From: Crocodylus rhombifer
Lineage: Eukaryota; Chordata; Crocodylia; Crocodylidae
Assembly: GCA_038503035.1 (NCBI GenBank)
Contig: JAVSML010024710.1
Span: 434,001 to 498,000 of the forward strand
Direction: 5' to 3'
Length of the DNA stretch: 64,000 bases
Position 1 is the stretch's first letter; each line of letters starts with the position of its first letter. Shown here in pieces: positions 22,072 through 35,045 of the stretch. The translations under genes were made by a program, and so were the position numbers. Under the pieces are notes generated by a model. The model did not search any database and had not been told where the DNA came from. It worked only from the letters and a program-made list of their open reading frames with translations.

Positions 22072-22407
22072 CAGGCATACCTTGTTTTATTGCGCTTTGC
22101 TTTATTGCGCTTCACAGATATTGCGTTTTTTACAAATTGAAGGTTTGTGGCAACCCTGTGTCGAGCAAGTCTATCGGCGCCATTTTTCCATCGGTTAGCA
22201 TTTTTTAGCAATAAAGTATTTTTTAATTAAGGTATGTACATTTTTTTTTTAGACATAATGCTATTGCACACTTTAATAGACTACAGTATAAACATAATTT
22301 TTATATGCACTGGGAAACCAAAAAATTCATGTGACTCGCTTTATTGCGATATTGGCTTTATTGCAGTGGTCTGGAACTGAACCCGCAATATCTCCGAGGT
22401 ATGCCTG
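22072..22407. mobile_element. Tigger1-like (TcMar-Tigger) internally deleted element
   Basis: The 336-bp element has a left end CAGGCATACCTTGTTTTATT and a right end CCGAGGTATGCCTG, flanked by TA on both sides (22070-22071 and 22408-22409). Both ends carry ATTGCGC/ATTGCGAT series and a tail GTATGTACATTTTTT. As far as I recall, left and right segments match the mammalian Tigger1 consensus closely, with the transposase gene deleted between CCATTTTTCC and GTTAGCATTTTTTAGC. It is therefore nonautonomous. Confidence 0.88.
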
Positions 22408-23094
22408 TAATTAAACAGCTGCTGTAGGTTCAGCTCCCAGTATTTAGATCTCTTTTTCCAACTAGCTAGTTTCTCATATAAAACTCCTTTTTAATTCACG
22501 AGTAATTTCAGAGCAGAGATCAGATTCAAAGTGTAGGAATACCATATTGTCTTGCAAACACCCCCCCTTTCCCACCCCAAAAAAATCAGCAGCTAGAAAT
22601 TGGAGTGCACACTATTTGTAAGGAAATATGGTGGGGAGGTGGGGTGAAGAAATTAATTCTGCAGGGAGAAGACGACAATGAACAGGTTTGGCTCCCTAGC
22701 TGCTGCTATTCAAGTTACTCATTATGAAGAAAAATCTTTTCTTTTCTTCATTGTTTTTCAAAAACAAGACATCTCATTTCAGGGCCATGTTATACATGAG
22801 AAAATAGTGTTTAATGACTAAGACAGCAACTATTTTTTAATGAATATCTCTAATCTTCCACAAATAAATACTTCACTGGCTTACACTTTGGCAACACTAA
22901 TGATAAAAGCTGCATGTTAGCTCTGCTCAGCACTATGATAGAAATGATAAAGGCTACCCAATCATCAGTTGATCAGAAACTACTGGAAACATGCAAGAAA
23001 ATACAAATATCTCCACCTTTAAATGCTTACAGGTTATTTAACATGTTATAAAGGTTCAACATTTAAATTTCACTGTTACAAAAAACTCAAACCA

Positions 23095-24229
23095 TATATT
23101 AACATGACCAATAAAATTTATTAAACGTTATATTTACAATTATTTACATATCTTCCATAGGTAAATATTAAAATAGACAATGTACAATTTAAGAATTTTC
23201 ATTCAAAGGCATTTTGTTGGAAAAAAATAGGCTCTATTACGAGACCACCATATAAGAGCAAAAGGTTTTATGTTTTAATTTAAATAAAAATATTTTCAGC
23301 ATAGTAAGTCATAGGTATGGCATTACAACAGCAGACTAATATGAAATATGATTTTGTAAATATTACAATTGTTTAGGTATCAGTTACTGAAGTAAAGGAG
23401 TTGAGCTGAGCATGCAATACAGTTCAGTTTCAAATCTTTTACAGTTGTGGTGATGAAACAAGTAGCTAAATCAAACACATGCCTTATTAAAAGAACTGCC
23501 AACCAGAAACACACTACACTTAATAAAAACTACAACTTTGGTCCAATAAAACATTAGACAAAACAGTTTTACAGTTAAAATATCTATTTTATACAGGTTT
23601 TGAACATTAATTACAAGACTATTTACATTTGCACAACATGTATAAAATAAGTTATTTAAAAATGAAGACAATATTACATCTTTTCCAAAAAGAAAAATGT
23701 ACAGATAATTTACAAATATAATAAGATGAATAAACTTTTCTCCTCCAAATCTTTTATTTTCTTCCACAGGTCGCGTCTTCGTTTTGTTCTGTGGGAGTTC
23801 AACTGTTATTGAAATGTTATAATATAAAGATTTAAAGCAGGCTTTATTAAATATCAAATTTTTTCAGTGGCTGTTCTACCCTGTTAACAGCTTCCAGCGC
23901 TGTAAACTCGCCATGTTTTATAATCCTTTAAAAGGAATACATGCTAAATTTGTAGTTAACTTTTAAAATATAAATAACGGTACTTATCAGGAACTGGCTG
24001 TAGAACTAGCATCCAATATAACCAATGTCATTTATCACCAAGTGACACAGTGTTTAATATCCATTTTCCATATTTTACAAGACCTTGTGAAAACATTTTT
24101 CTGAAAGAATACCTGGATTACTGAAAAAGTGGTACTCCACAGACGGAAGTGCTAGAGCTCAACAGATAAATTTCTGTCCATCATGGTACATCACTTTCAA
24201 GTTGCAGACTGAAAGAGAGACAGTAGCTG
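23095..24229 (-). other. ANKRD12: ANKRD12 3' UTR (inferred extent)
   Basis: This AT-rich sequence immediately follows the stop codon and lacks recognisable interspersed repeats, unlike its surroundings, as expected for a retained UTR. Several AATAAA hexamers lie on the minus strand, the most distal clear one at 23122-23117. The lower boundary is inferred from that signal plus a normal 10-30 nt cleavage distance. A 128-codon open frame inside it (23471-23857) is composition-driven and not considered a gene. Confidence 0.6.
23117..23122 (-). terminator. Candidate polyadenylation signal AATAAA of ANKRD12
   Basis: AATAAA on the minus strand (TTTATT on plus), about 1.1 kb after the ANKRD12 stop. 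Other AATAAA hexamers lie closer to the stop, around 23.75 and 23.84 kb, so alternative polyadenylation is possible. Confidence 0.45.
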
Positions 24230-24415
<186 letters not shown>

Positions 24416-24540
24416 CTATTTTGGGGGAAGAAAAAAAGTTAAATTTTATTTTCAAATACTGAAGAGTTAAAAGAAGCTGCATTTAAGTAACGCCAGTGAG
24501 ATTTAAAAGCTGGAAGATATACACTGATAGTAATATTTTA

Positions 24541-24562
24541 CACACACACACACACACACACA
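24541..24562. repeat. (CA)11 microsatellite
   Basis: A perfect dinucleotide run in the short region between the last two ANKRD12 introns' exons (the 341-bp final intron). Confidence 0.95.
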
Positions 24563-24687
24563 CTTTAATTAAAACATTATTTAATGGACAGACCTGTGTT
24601 TTGTTGAGTTCTTTACATGACATGAAGGTAAGCTGCTTATATTGTGATTATCTCCCACTTATGATATTGCACCCAAACAAGTCTTCA

Positions 24688-24903
<216 letters not shown>

Positions 24904-25569
24904 TTAGTAACAACTCATTCTCCTAAAATGTGTGGGACCTTTTGAAACTATTTTAGATGAAAATTAGACTTTGATTCAATGCATTAAGATTTTATATGCC
25001 AATAACATAACAGCTGAAATTGTCACAATGTTTCATTATGGGTATATTAACAAAGAACTGAGTTTTAAATTCTAGGATTCAAAGTTATCTGAACCATTTT
25101 GGATAGGAGGTTCTGAAAATTAGAAGACTTATGTAAGTCTCAAAATGTTATTCATTTTACTTATGCTAAGATACAGCCAGCATAGAATTATTAAACTACT
25201 TGATTTTAAAAGCAGCAGCAGATACAACAAAAACAAAAAACAAAAGAAAAAAAGAAACTGATTTTGGGAGATAAGAACAAAAGCACCCATGTAAAACATG
25301 AGCAGTCAATTTTATTGACTGCAGCAGCTGTTCAACAGGAGAACAGGAGGAAGATTTGTATTAATGCTTTTAAGGACAAAAAGACAATCTACAAAGGACT
25401 TCAAGAAAAGCTGTTCTATTATTTTAGATATCCAAATATTTATGATTAAATACAAGTCACTGAATGCACTTTATCAAATAAATGAAATAGAGTCCCTCAG
25501 TCCAACAAGATCAAAACTGGTTCATTTTCTAATCTGCTTGCCAACATCATAACATTTGATGATCTGGAT

Positions 25570-25756
25570 CAGAGCCGTCCAAACTTCTGAGTGGGCAGGG
25601 GCAGTAAACAAACAGGGGGGTAGGGGGAGGAGGAGGGAGCCCAGAGACTCTTGCAGTAGGAGAGTGATGAGGTGAGGAAAGGGAGGTGGAGAGTGGTGCC
25701 CAAGGCTGCAGGATGGGGCGCAATGCAGCCTGCAGGCCACCACTTGGACAATCCTG
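25570..25756. mobile_element. Short hAT element with perfect 8-bp target duplication
   Basis: It runs from CAGAGCCGTCCAAACTT to CACTTGGACAATCCTG, with inverted ends, and is flanked by identical octamers ATCTGGAT (25562-25569 and 25757-25764). The 187-bp element has a purine-rich interior and no coding sequence. Confidence 0.85.
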
Positions 25757-26639
25757 ATCTGGATGATGAAAGTTAATAGGATTTTCAGTACAGGGTCTTG
25801 AAGCTAGACTGGACTGCCTTGTCACTTAGACATAACTAAACAGTCTAAGGGTCTAGTACTCTCTGGAAAAGAGAGAGAAACACTCTGGATGGAATTAGTC
25901 AAACAATAAAAAAAAAGTAGTTATAAAGGGGCAGAGGGTGGGACTGGGGGTTGGGAAGAGTGGGTGGACGGACAGACAGACAAACAGACAGATTTGAGGA
26001 GAGTAATGAAGATTTACATATGCTTAAAGAAAAAAATGGAATGGATTTGTTTGGAAAAAAATCCTTATTAGAAAATGTACTAAATCTGAAGTATAACACA
26101 GATGCAGTATTTAGGTAGCTATAACTAATGAGGTGCACATTTTTCTGAAGGTGTAGTCCACATGACTAGAACTGTATAGATCTATTGCTCAATGTGCAAC
26201 ATTAATTGCTATAACAGAGCACTGCTCAGGGGATACATGCACACAGTAAGAGTAGAAATACTAAGCAGTCTCACAGCAATACCGCTGATATTTCAAACAG
26301 TTTTCTCCCCTGAAACATATTTGGCTTGGGGTGTTGCCTGCCCTTCCTTTTCCCTGACAAACTATTTATGTTCTCCTTTGCTATGAAATATTAAGAGTTG
26401 TTTGGTTTTGGGCTTCAATATAAAAAAAATGAAGAGATGAGTAGTGTAAGAGTGTGATGTTTAGAAAAGATTGTGATAATAGAACAAATTATTACAAGGA
26501 ATACATATTCTCGAATTTTAAAGTGGTGTCACTCCCCTTCCAATACTCTCATCAAGCTTTCATTTCAAATCACTTAAGTACTAGCTTAATTTTAAACATG
26601 GAGTTAAGCTCCATTGGCTTCAATAAGACAAACATATGC

Positions 26640-27322
26640 TTAGGACTTGAACTGCTTTAGGTGCTTTGCCTGTACCCCTGGGCACCTGCCCTCACCACTT
26701 AGAGAGGAACCATATCTACCTCCCAGCCACTTGTCCCCCTCCTTCCACTGCTGTCCCTGGCTGATGAGCCCTGGGAGAGCCCCACAGCTGCTCCTGACTC
26801 ACTTCTACCTTGTTCTGCAAGGAGACAGCATTTATGGCATGTAGGTTCCTCCTTCCAGCTTCTGCTCCCTGCACCACTCTCTTCCCACCCTCCCATCCCC
26901 CTTAATGCAAAGAGCAGAGGCTACAGGGTACCGTCTGTGCACTGCTGCTGTTGTCCTTGGCAGAGTCATGCTCCTGCACAGCTGCTCCCCACAACTCCCA
27001 GCTGAAGCTGCAACTCCCACCTAATGCAGGCACATACCACTCCTGACCCACTTCTGCCCTACAATGCAGGGAGAAGACGTGGGGTTGTGCATGTTTCTCC
27101 TCTTGCTCCCTGCCAACAAGGGAGCCAGGCAGGGAGCAGATGGTCAAAGAAGGAACCTGTGTGCCGCCAATGCTGTTACTGGCTGAATTGGGCCCTCCAT
27201 GTACCAGTCTCCACAACTCCCAGCTGGAGCAATCTGATACTATATTCTGAGTCTTCCCCTACCCGCCCCCATGTTGAATGGGGAAAAAAAACCTCATCTT
27301 GGAATTGAGTAAATATGGTATT
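26640..27322. repeat. GC-rich repeat with AAATATGGTA right end
   Basis: The right terminus CCTCATCTTGGAATTGAGTA then AATATGGTA is the same family as the end of 45783-46467. The interior is C-rich with repeated CACAACTCCCAGCTG (about 26989 and 27211). The left end was not located, so it is probably truncated or decayed. Confidence 0.5.
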
Positions 27323-28051
27323 TCTAATGGCAGTAATTTCACTAAAGAGAGCATTGCAAACCACTAGATCCATTCTATAAAAAGACTTATAGAACTAACG
27401 TGGACTTTCATATACATCGACACCTCCAGAACAGTTCCATTTTAAAATGCCTTCTATTCAATGTCAATATTTTTCATATAGCCACAACAGCAAACTCAAG
27501 TTATTTTTATTAGTTATACTGTTATTTCTAGTATATTTTTCTATTATTTACAGTTATTTTCCTTTACTTTCTACTGCTTTCTATTTTTGTATATTTTTAT
27601 TCCATTCTTTATAGTTACTTCTGAGTGGAACACACAACCATCAAAAAACAAGATCTAATCATATCTCTACTACTATTCTTTGATGGGACTGCTCATGGAA
27701 AACTGGTACTATACAAATGTTCTCAGATTCACAGCAGGAGTCAGAGTAGTTCTATATATCAAACAAATACAAAAAGAGTAGCCCTAGAGGGTCAACTACT
27801 TGTTTTTCCCAAATACTGCTCCACACAGAATGAGTGAACTCAAGAATATGATGCGTCTAGACTTGCTATACTTGGGGTCAGGGAGGAACACACCATATAC
27901 ACCCCAGCTGGCTATACCAAATATTTTCCCTGGCAACTGTCAGTTATTCATGACTGATTTGAGCAAGATAGCGTTATGCACAAAGCAAGAAGGTCCTAGC
28001 GTTAAACTTCTTCACGACGCATGCTACTCCAATCCCCAGATCTTTCTAGGA

Positions 28052-28795
28052 CAGGGGTCAGAAACCCCCAGCACCTGAGGCCATTTTGCTCGGCACGCCA
28101 CAGCCAGCCCTGGCTCTGGGTAGCTGCTGCCAGTGACAGAGCCTGGGCTGCTCCCAGCAGGGCTTACAGCATCCCAGCTGCCTGCTGAGAGCAGCCCAGG
28201 CTCCCGGCTGGCAGCAGCTACCCAGAGCTGGGGCTAGCTGCAACTGGGAGGCTGCAAACTGTTGTGTTGGGCTTCGGAGCCCAGGCATCAGCTCTGTACC
28301 AGCACGTGCATGCGTACCTCAGAGTGGGCGGTGAGGGAGGGGCATGAGGCAGCGCAACCCCGGTCTCTCCCACGCTCCCGGCACAGAGCTGGTGACTGGG
28401 CTCTAGAGCCCAGAGCAGCTGTTTGGAGCCAGCCTGGGCTCTGGGCAGCTGCAAGCAGTGGGCAGGCTGCAAACAGCTGCGCCAGGCTCCACAGCTCTGG
28501 CATTAGCCCCATGCTGGCAGTGACTGAGTGCACACCTTGGGGCGGGCTGTGCTGCAAGCCCTGCTGGGAGCAGCCTGGGCTCCAGCAGTTGCCCAGAGCC
28601 AGGGTAGTTGCTGATGACAGCCACAGAACCTGGGCTGGCAGGCAGGGGCAGCAGGGCTGGGGGGCACAAGCAGGGCATCCTGCCATGTACCCCTTGCCCT
28701 TATTTTGTTTTTCTGGCATGCCAGCACTCCAGCACCTTCCAAGGCAGGCATTGTGGTGTTTTTCAGCACTCTGGTCAAAAAACATTGCCTACCCA
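28052..28795. mobile_element. hAT-type element with perfect 8-bp target duplication
   Basis: It starts CAGGGGTCAGAAACCCC and ends ACATTGCCTACCCA, between two copies of TTCTAGGA (28044-28051 and 28796-28803). The 744-bp element has GC-rich internal inverted duplication: GGCTGCTCCCAGCAGGGCTT (about 28147) faces GCCCTGCTGGGAGCAGCC (about 28557). Open frames of up to 179 codons inside are composition artefacts. Confidence 0.85.
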
Positions 28796-29144
28796 TTCTA
28801 GGACAATGTAATACTCATTAAAAAAAAAAGAGATTATTTTTTAGTTTAGGATTGGGCTGTGTCCATCTAATTTTTGTTTTGCATTAAAGCTAAATTTCAG
28901 AGGAGAGAGCAGAATTATCAGTAAGACTATCTTGTATGATTTTCAAGAGGCTGATGCATTAAAATAAGGAAACATGGTGGCTCTGATTTCCTGTGATGTC
29001 CTTTCAATTTTACACCCAAATAAGGGCTAATCAAAACATGACCCACAGCAGGCAAAATTCTGGGAGTTTTGCCAAGGCAAAAAGATGTCACCCAGTGTCT
29101 CCTCTTTTGAAGTCAGCTATAAGAATTTACAAATACAAGGATTA

Positions 29145-29327
<183 letters not shown>

Positions 29328-29496
29328 CTAATTGAATAAAATATGAACATATAAATGTAGACTTCATAAACTGTCATTTTAATTGGCATTTGTAAAAATC
29401 TTTGCATCCCTAATTTATTTATTTATTTACAGGCCTTAAGTTTTTTTAACGGCTTTAATAAAAAACACTCCCTTATTTTTTGCCCTTCATAACATA

Positions 29497-29807
29497 CAGT
29501 GGAGTCATATCTTATGCGGGGGTTACATGCTGAAGTCAGTGCATAAAGCGAAAATTGCGTATAGCTGAAATCACCCTTCCCGCTGCACTCCTCGCCCCTC
29601 TTTTTCTCAGCTGCATCATTCTACCAGGGCAGCCAGCTGAGCTTGAGCGAGCTGCCGCCCCCCAGCCATGCCGATGTGTGCAGGCAGTACCACGCGACGC
29701 TGCACTATGCGCCGTGCCCCAGCTGGCACCCGGTGCCCAGCCCCAACAGCCACGCACGTATAACTGAATTTGCATACATTAAATACGTGTAAGATGCGAC
29801 TCGACTG
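29497..29807. mobile_element. Tigger/pogo-type MITE with TA duplication
   Basis: The left end CAGTGGAGTCATATCTTATG and the inverted right end CAGTCGAGTCGCATCTTACA are similar and are flanked by TA (29495-29496 and 29808-29809). The 311-bp element has no transposase. CAG starts and TA targets fit the Tc1/mariner superfamily, Tigger-like group. Confidence 0.8.
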
Positions 29808-30748
29808 TATATAGCATATTATATTTTTTTAAAGATTCAAAGCATTTGAAAATGCTTCCTGCTTTCTACATAAAGACCAAGATCAAATGTATTACAGTGA
29901 TTCTGAAGGTCTAGATTTCAAATTATTGTCCAAGATTTAATATCTGCAGCAATGACAGCTGGAAACCTTAGACACTGCCTACAGTTTATGTTTACAGAGT
30001 ACCCATGCAAGCAACAAAGCTAGCCTTGCAAGCAACAGTGGCACCACCACCTTCTGGCAGGCTACTTGGTTTCTAAAGAGCACTGGTTTTTACTCCCTGT
30101 TTCTTTATCATATCCTGAGGTGAGATGCAGTACCACAGCTGAAATGGAAAAATCATCTGACTTTCCTCTCTCATTGGAGATAGACGGTGCAGCTGTTAAG
30201 CTAACTGCTTTACACACCTCAGCAGTGGAGTAAGAACCAAAACTCCAAACGTACTGCAGCAGAGAATATTAGCATCCCAGATAAAGAGACATGGTGCTCT
30301 GATGGCACCCAAAATTCTTAGTTCTCGGCCAACTTTACTCCCTAGTTGTGAAAGAATTCATTATTTTATTTTTTTGTTTAAAAGTATTTTTCATTGCTAA
30401 CCACAGGCTTAAAACTTTTCTGTCCCTTCTTCCTATAGTAACAGCCTTATGCCATACCTGAAAAAAAAAAAATAAAAAAAAAAAATTATATTATATATAT
30501 ATATATTTTGCTTTCTGTGGCAAGATATCACTTGTCTAAGTTAAAGTTCTGAACTAAAACCTGGCCCTGCTGAAGTCAATGACAAACCTTCCATTAATTT
30601 CATTAAGGTCAGGATTTCATTCTCAGTTTTATTTGCCTTCTTCCTTGTTCTACAGTCTCTTGTTACTGATACTCATTTTCTGGAAAAAGACTCGGAAGCA
30701 GCTGGAGGGCAGGGTGATGTTAGAGGCGGCATGTATCATGGTAAGTAT

Positions 30749-31330
30749 TAGGGATGTAAATATAAATTTAAAAAAAATCCGTTTAACCTCCTTTAATTAT
30801 ATCTGTTAAATGGTTAACCAGTAACACATACCTAGTCCCAGCTGGAGGGTGCGAAGCCCCAGGTGGGCCCCTGGCCCACCCCACCCTGCCATGAGGGGAG
30901 AGACTGCAGCGCCTGCCCAGAGAAGAACAGGGAGCTGGGGGTCATGCACAGATCTACTTGGACACAGCTTCTGCTGGGAGCCACTCCCTGAGGCCTTTTA
31001 TGGTGCAGGGAGAGGAGGTGGCAGCAGCAAGCCCCACCAGACAACACAGCCCACATGAAGCTGTGGGCAGTAGCATCAGGCAAAGGACTTTCCCAGCCCG
31101 CTCGAGTCGCTAGCATGCTGGGAGGGAGCGAGCAGAAGAGCTATGGGTACAAGTCACCCCTTGCCTCCTCCTCAGTCCTCCTTCCTGTCTACTGTGCTAC
31201 TTTCCTATTCCTACAGTACTGTGTTGCTTCCCTTCTTCACTGGACTGCACCCAGCACTAAATTTTAACTGGTAACACATTATTAGTATAAATATACTCAT
31301 CATTTAAATATTTAAGCTTTCACATCCCTA
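30749..31330. mobile_element. hAT-type MITE with 8-bp target duplication
   Basis: The ends TAGGGATGTAAATATAAATT and inverted TAGGGATGTGAAAGCTTAAA are similar. Flanks GTAAGTAT (30741-30748) and ATAAGTAT (31331-31338) match at seven of eight. The subterminal TTAACTGGTAACACAT is also present inverted near the left end (ATGTGTTACTGGTTAACC on the complement). Length is 582 bp and no coding sequence is seen. Confidence 0.85.
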
Positions 31331-31949
31331 ATAAGTATACTATTTTTTTTTATGAAGAGGGCATTTTTATATTGTCTCATATGCAGAAACTTTCAAAAAT
31401 AAAATGATCGTTAGGTTTCTTGTCATAATCAATTAAACGCCTAGTCCACAAGGAAACAAAAATGCATTCATCATTAGGCAGAGATAAAGGGTGAGGATAC
31501 AGATTTTTTAAATTAAAAACACTATGCTATGAATACCTGTCAACTTTGGTTGATCTAGACCAATGTGGAAATTTTTTCCCCCAAAATACAGGGCACTCGC
31601 AGAAACTCTCCTACCAGTAGAGCCAAAACATTTAAAAAAATTCTGTGGACTAGCTCATGGAACCTTCTCAGGCTGACATCCTGGGCTGGGTGGCTGTTAC
31701 CTGTGCTGGATCAAGCATGCAGGTGGGTGAAAGGGCAGGGAGTCCATGGACCTGATCCAGCTCATGGACTGGCCCTGTGCCCATAGGCACTGACTTTGGT
31801 CTTTGCTGGTGAGGCTTTGCAGATGTCCCTGCCCCCCCAAAAAACAAACCCCAACAACCCACAAACCCCCCCCAACCCCGAAATGGTGCTTTAAACTCGG
31901 CATGTTCCTGCACCGAACCAAGTGCATGTCCAGAAGATACAGCACATAA

Positions 31950-32108
31950 CTTCAACCCGATTCTGCAGTGTCTGTAAGGATCAAGCACTTTAATTGGGCT
32001 TTTTTGGTGCTTTTATCTGATAGCTGATTTAATCAGCTTTAGCCAAAAGCATCAAAAAGCTCCACTGAAGCACCTGATCTTTACAGATAGTGCAGAGCTG
32101 GGTTGAAG
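31950..32108. repeat. Near-palindromic foldback element
   Basis: Arms of about 75 bp (31950-32025 and 32035-32108) are reverse complements with scattered mismatches: CTTCAACCCGATTCTGCA pairs with the inverted CTTCAACCCAGCTCTGCA, and TTTTTTGGTGCTTTT with TTTTTGATGCTTTT. Transcribed, it would form a long hairpin. No target duplication was determined. Confidence 0.75.
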
Positions 32109-34325
32109 TAATGCACTGCTTCTTCTTCCTCAGCCCAAGGAGCTTATAATTCAGTGGAAATTAGGCTTTACCAGTTTTCACCTAAATCTACAGTGGGTTC
32201 AGTCCACTGATGCCTAGAACATTCATTGAAATTTTGGTTTTGAATTGAGAAAGACATGCCATTGAGTCAGGACCCAGTCAGCACAATTCACACCCAGAGT
32301 ACCCTAGGAGTTGTATACAGGAATCTCACTAAGATTATTCTTGAGAGAAAAATAGTTCTGGGAAGGAATAAAACAGAAAAGCAGGTCACATGACATACAG
32401 GTTGACAGAATGATTGTTCAGTGAGTGAGGATGGTAGGAATGAAAGACAGCACAAGAGATGCTAGAGATAAGAATGCAAAGGATGCCTAGGGTTGAAAAA
32501 AGGGGACAACAGGACAAAAAGTATAGCCATAGAGGGGAGAAATTTGACTATGATGCAGAAGATGCGGAAAGGGCAGTGAAAGGCTATGAAGAAATGAGTG
32601 ACATAAGCAGAGCAGCAGGAGGGGATGGTGATTTTAGCAGCAGCAGTTTGGCTGGAGTCAGAGGGAGCAAGGGGAGAGGCAGCAAAGAGGATTCAAAATG
32701 AGAGAGGACCAAGGCAGGGAGCAGTATTTTGTGTGTGAGAGGGGAAGGGGCAAAGATAAAGAACAGAGAGAGGATTCAAAAGCAGAAAAGATGTGGGCAG
32801 GTGGCTGCTGGAGAGCAATAGGCAAAGTGGAGGTTGCAAGTCTAGATGTAAGGATGCCAAGTACAGTGGGAGAAAAAAAGAGAGATCAAGGCAGCAGAAA
32901 TAATCTCATTTTCCTTTTTCCATCTCTAAATCCAGAGGCCTCTCAGGACTCATGAATTGTTTTGAGAGCTTCCAGTGATGATGCAGAAGGAGAGCAAGTT
33001 ATTTGGGCTGAGAGATAAAAATTGTGTTTCTGCCTCTCCCACTGCCAGCCTAAACAGACAACTGTAATTACTTCTTAGATATTATGTTATGTTCGGACTG
33101 AAGGGTTGGACTTCCTATCCAATCACTTCCAACATTTCAGGGAACAGTTTAGGTATCAGTAAACAGAAGTCTCAAAAAGGTAAATGGTAAAAGCCTGATA
33201 TTCACCATTAGGAGAGATTCCATGGAGTTCATGTTTGGAGAAAGCAAAGGAATCTCTCCAGCACCATCTGCTGCTGCCTATACACATCACAGGCAACAGA
33301 TTAGGCTACATTCACTTGACATGCACGTCAGCCTATATAAACAACAAAGTGCACAATGGAAAAAGTGGCAGGACTGCTACAGAGGGAGGGAGTTTTGGGT
33401 ACTCAGGGGCATGTGAGGCCCTGGCCTGAAGTACCAAGGGAATGTGGCTTTACATAACTAATTTGGATCAAAGCCATGCAGAATTCAAAGCTGGACCTGA
33501 TCTGCAGAACAGTACATTCCATCTGAGCACTGTTTTGGGAAACTGCTTTAATTCAAAACCCTGGGCTAATATACTCAGCTCTTAGTGGGCTGCTAATACT
33601 CCTCAGAACATGATTTTCTTAGAACCACCTTTGTACTAAAAAGATTTTTAAGGGATCTACAGACTTTTCCTCGCTACTTTTTCTAATACATGCAGAATTC
33701 TTAAAACAAAAAGCTCAACAGGCAATGCTGATGGATCTAAAAATATACTTTGGCAAGGGCATAGGATCTTCCATCTCTAACTTCGGAAAGTCTGGTAATG
33801 TAACTCTTAACAAAAGCGTAGTGAGATTTTAACAAAATAACAAAATATGCTTGTTAACATGCATATTTTAGAGCCAGGTAAAACTCTCGCTGGACATTAC
33901 TCCAGAACAACTCAACCCAGTTTAATTATTGTTTAATTTATTTAAGAAATACATTGTAGTATTAACAGAACATACATTAAGCAAAGCTAGTCAGTGTTTA
34001 TAATATTAGAACTACTGACATTCAAAAAAAATTTGAGAATGCTGTTCCGTATTTCTGGATGATTTCCACAGTTCATATAAAAACTGCTTTTTAGACAACC
34101 CAAGCAAATTTCAAGTTGATGGACTTCTCACATTATCTGTTGATTAGTGTGGGGTGTGCTACCACATACTGCATCTAAATTCTGCTGTTATTTCCAGGTT
34201 AACATGTAGCATGAATATTTGCAACACTTCTCTGAACTATAAAACAAGGTAAGGACTTTACTAGTAACTTAAACTCTAGCCCATCCATATAAAAAGCTTA
34301 TAACAAAGACATAAATACTTTATTA

Positions 34326-34433
<108 letters not shown>

Positions 34434-35045
34434 CTATAAAAAATAGTTACAAATAACGCACTGACTATATATTCAACAATTTTACATTAATTGGTTTTAT
34501 GCATTCAAACAGTGAAAAGTAAAAGTATAAACAGTCATTTTTTACTAGGATGCATTTCTCAGAACCACATCTAGAACATAACTGAATTTACAGATCTTCT
34601 GTTGCATCCTATTAAGCAACTCTTCCTTTTGAGGTAACAGTATCTGATTATCTTTAAAATTAAAAAAAGATGGGTGTGTGGGAGTGGCATTTCAAAAGTT
34701 TTTTAAATTTGATTTTTGACAATATTCATGACACATGATTTTTAACATTCAACCCTTTCAAAAAAGCAAAATAATAATTAAGAATAGAATACCTGTCTGT
34801 TTTAAATACTGTTTTTAACTTTATATGTAACCTTTGTTTGTAAATAATTTATTTAAAAAGCTTGTCTGCAGTAAAGAACAATATATAATGAGATTAAAAG
34901 ACTCCTACAGAAAAGAAAAACAAATAATTTATTATATACAGTACTAAATGCACAGTCTTTATAAGTCAAAAGATGACAGTCATCCATACTTGAGTTTATC
35001 CTGAAATGCTTTAAATAAGTGTTTTATGTTTTATATTTTCAACAG

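Larger units (their letters stand above)
19086..23094. other. ANKRD12-TWSG1 intergenic interval
   Basis: About 4 kb lie between the TWSG1 CpG island and the inferred ANKRD12 3' end. It holds a CR1 tail, a MITE-like block, a CR1 split by an LTR, an assembly gap, another MITE and a Tigger-type element. The unassigned parts are 20993-21462, 21683-22069 and 22410-23094, where I see no gene. Confidence 0.7.

Noticed and set aside
23471..23857. 128-codon minus-strand ORF
   Set aside because: It lies within the inferred ANKRD12 3' UTR, begins far from the stop codon and has AT-driven composition without a domain.
28262..28801. 179-codon plus-strand and 165-codon minus-strand ORFs
   Set aside because: Both sit inside a hAT element with internal inverted duplication and run past its boundary; mirrored open frames follow from the palindromic composition.
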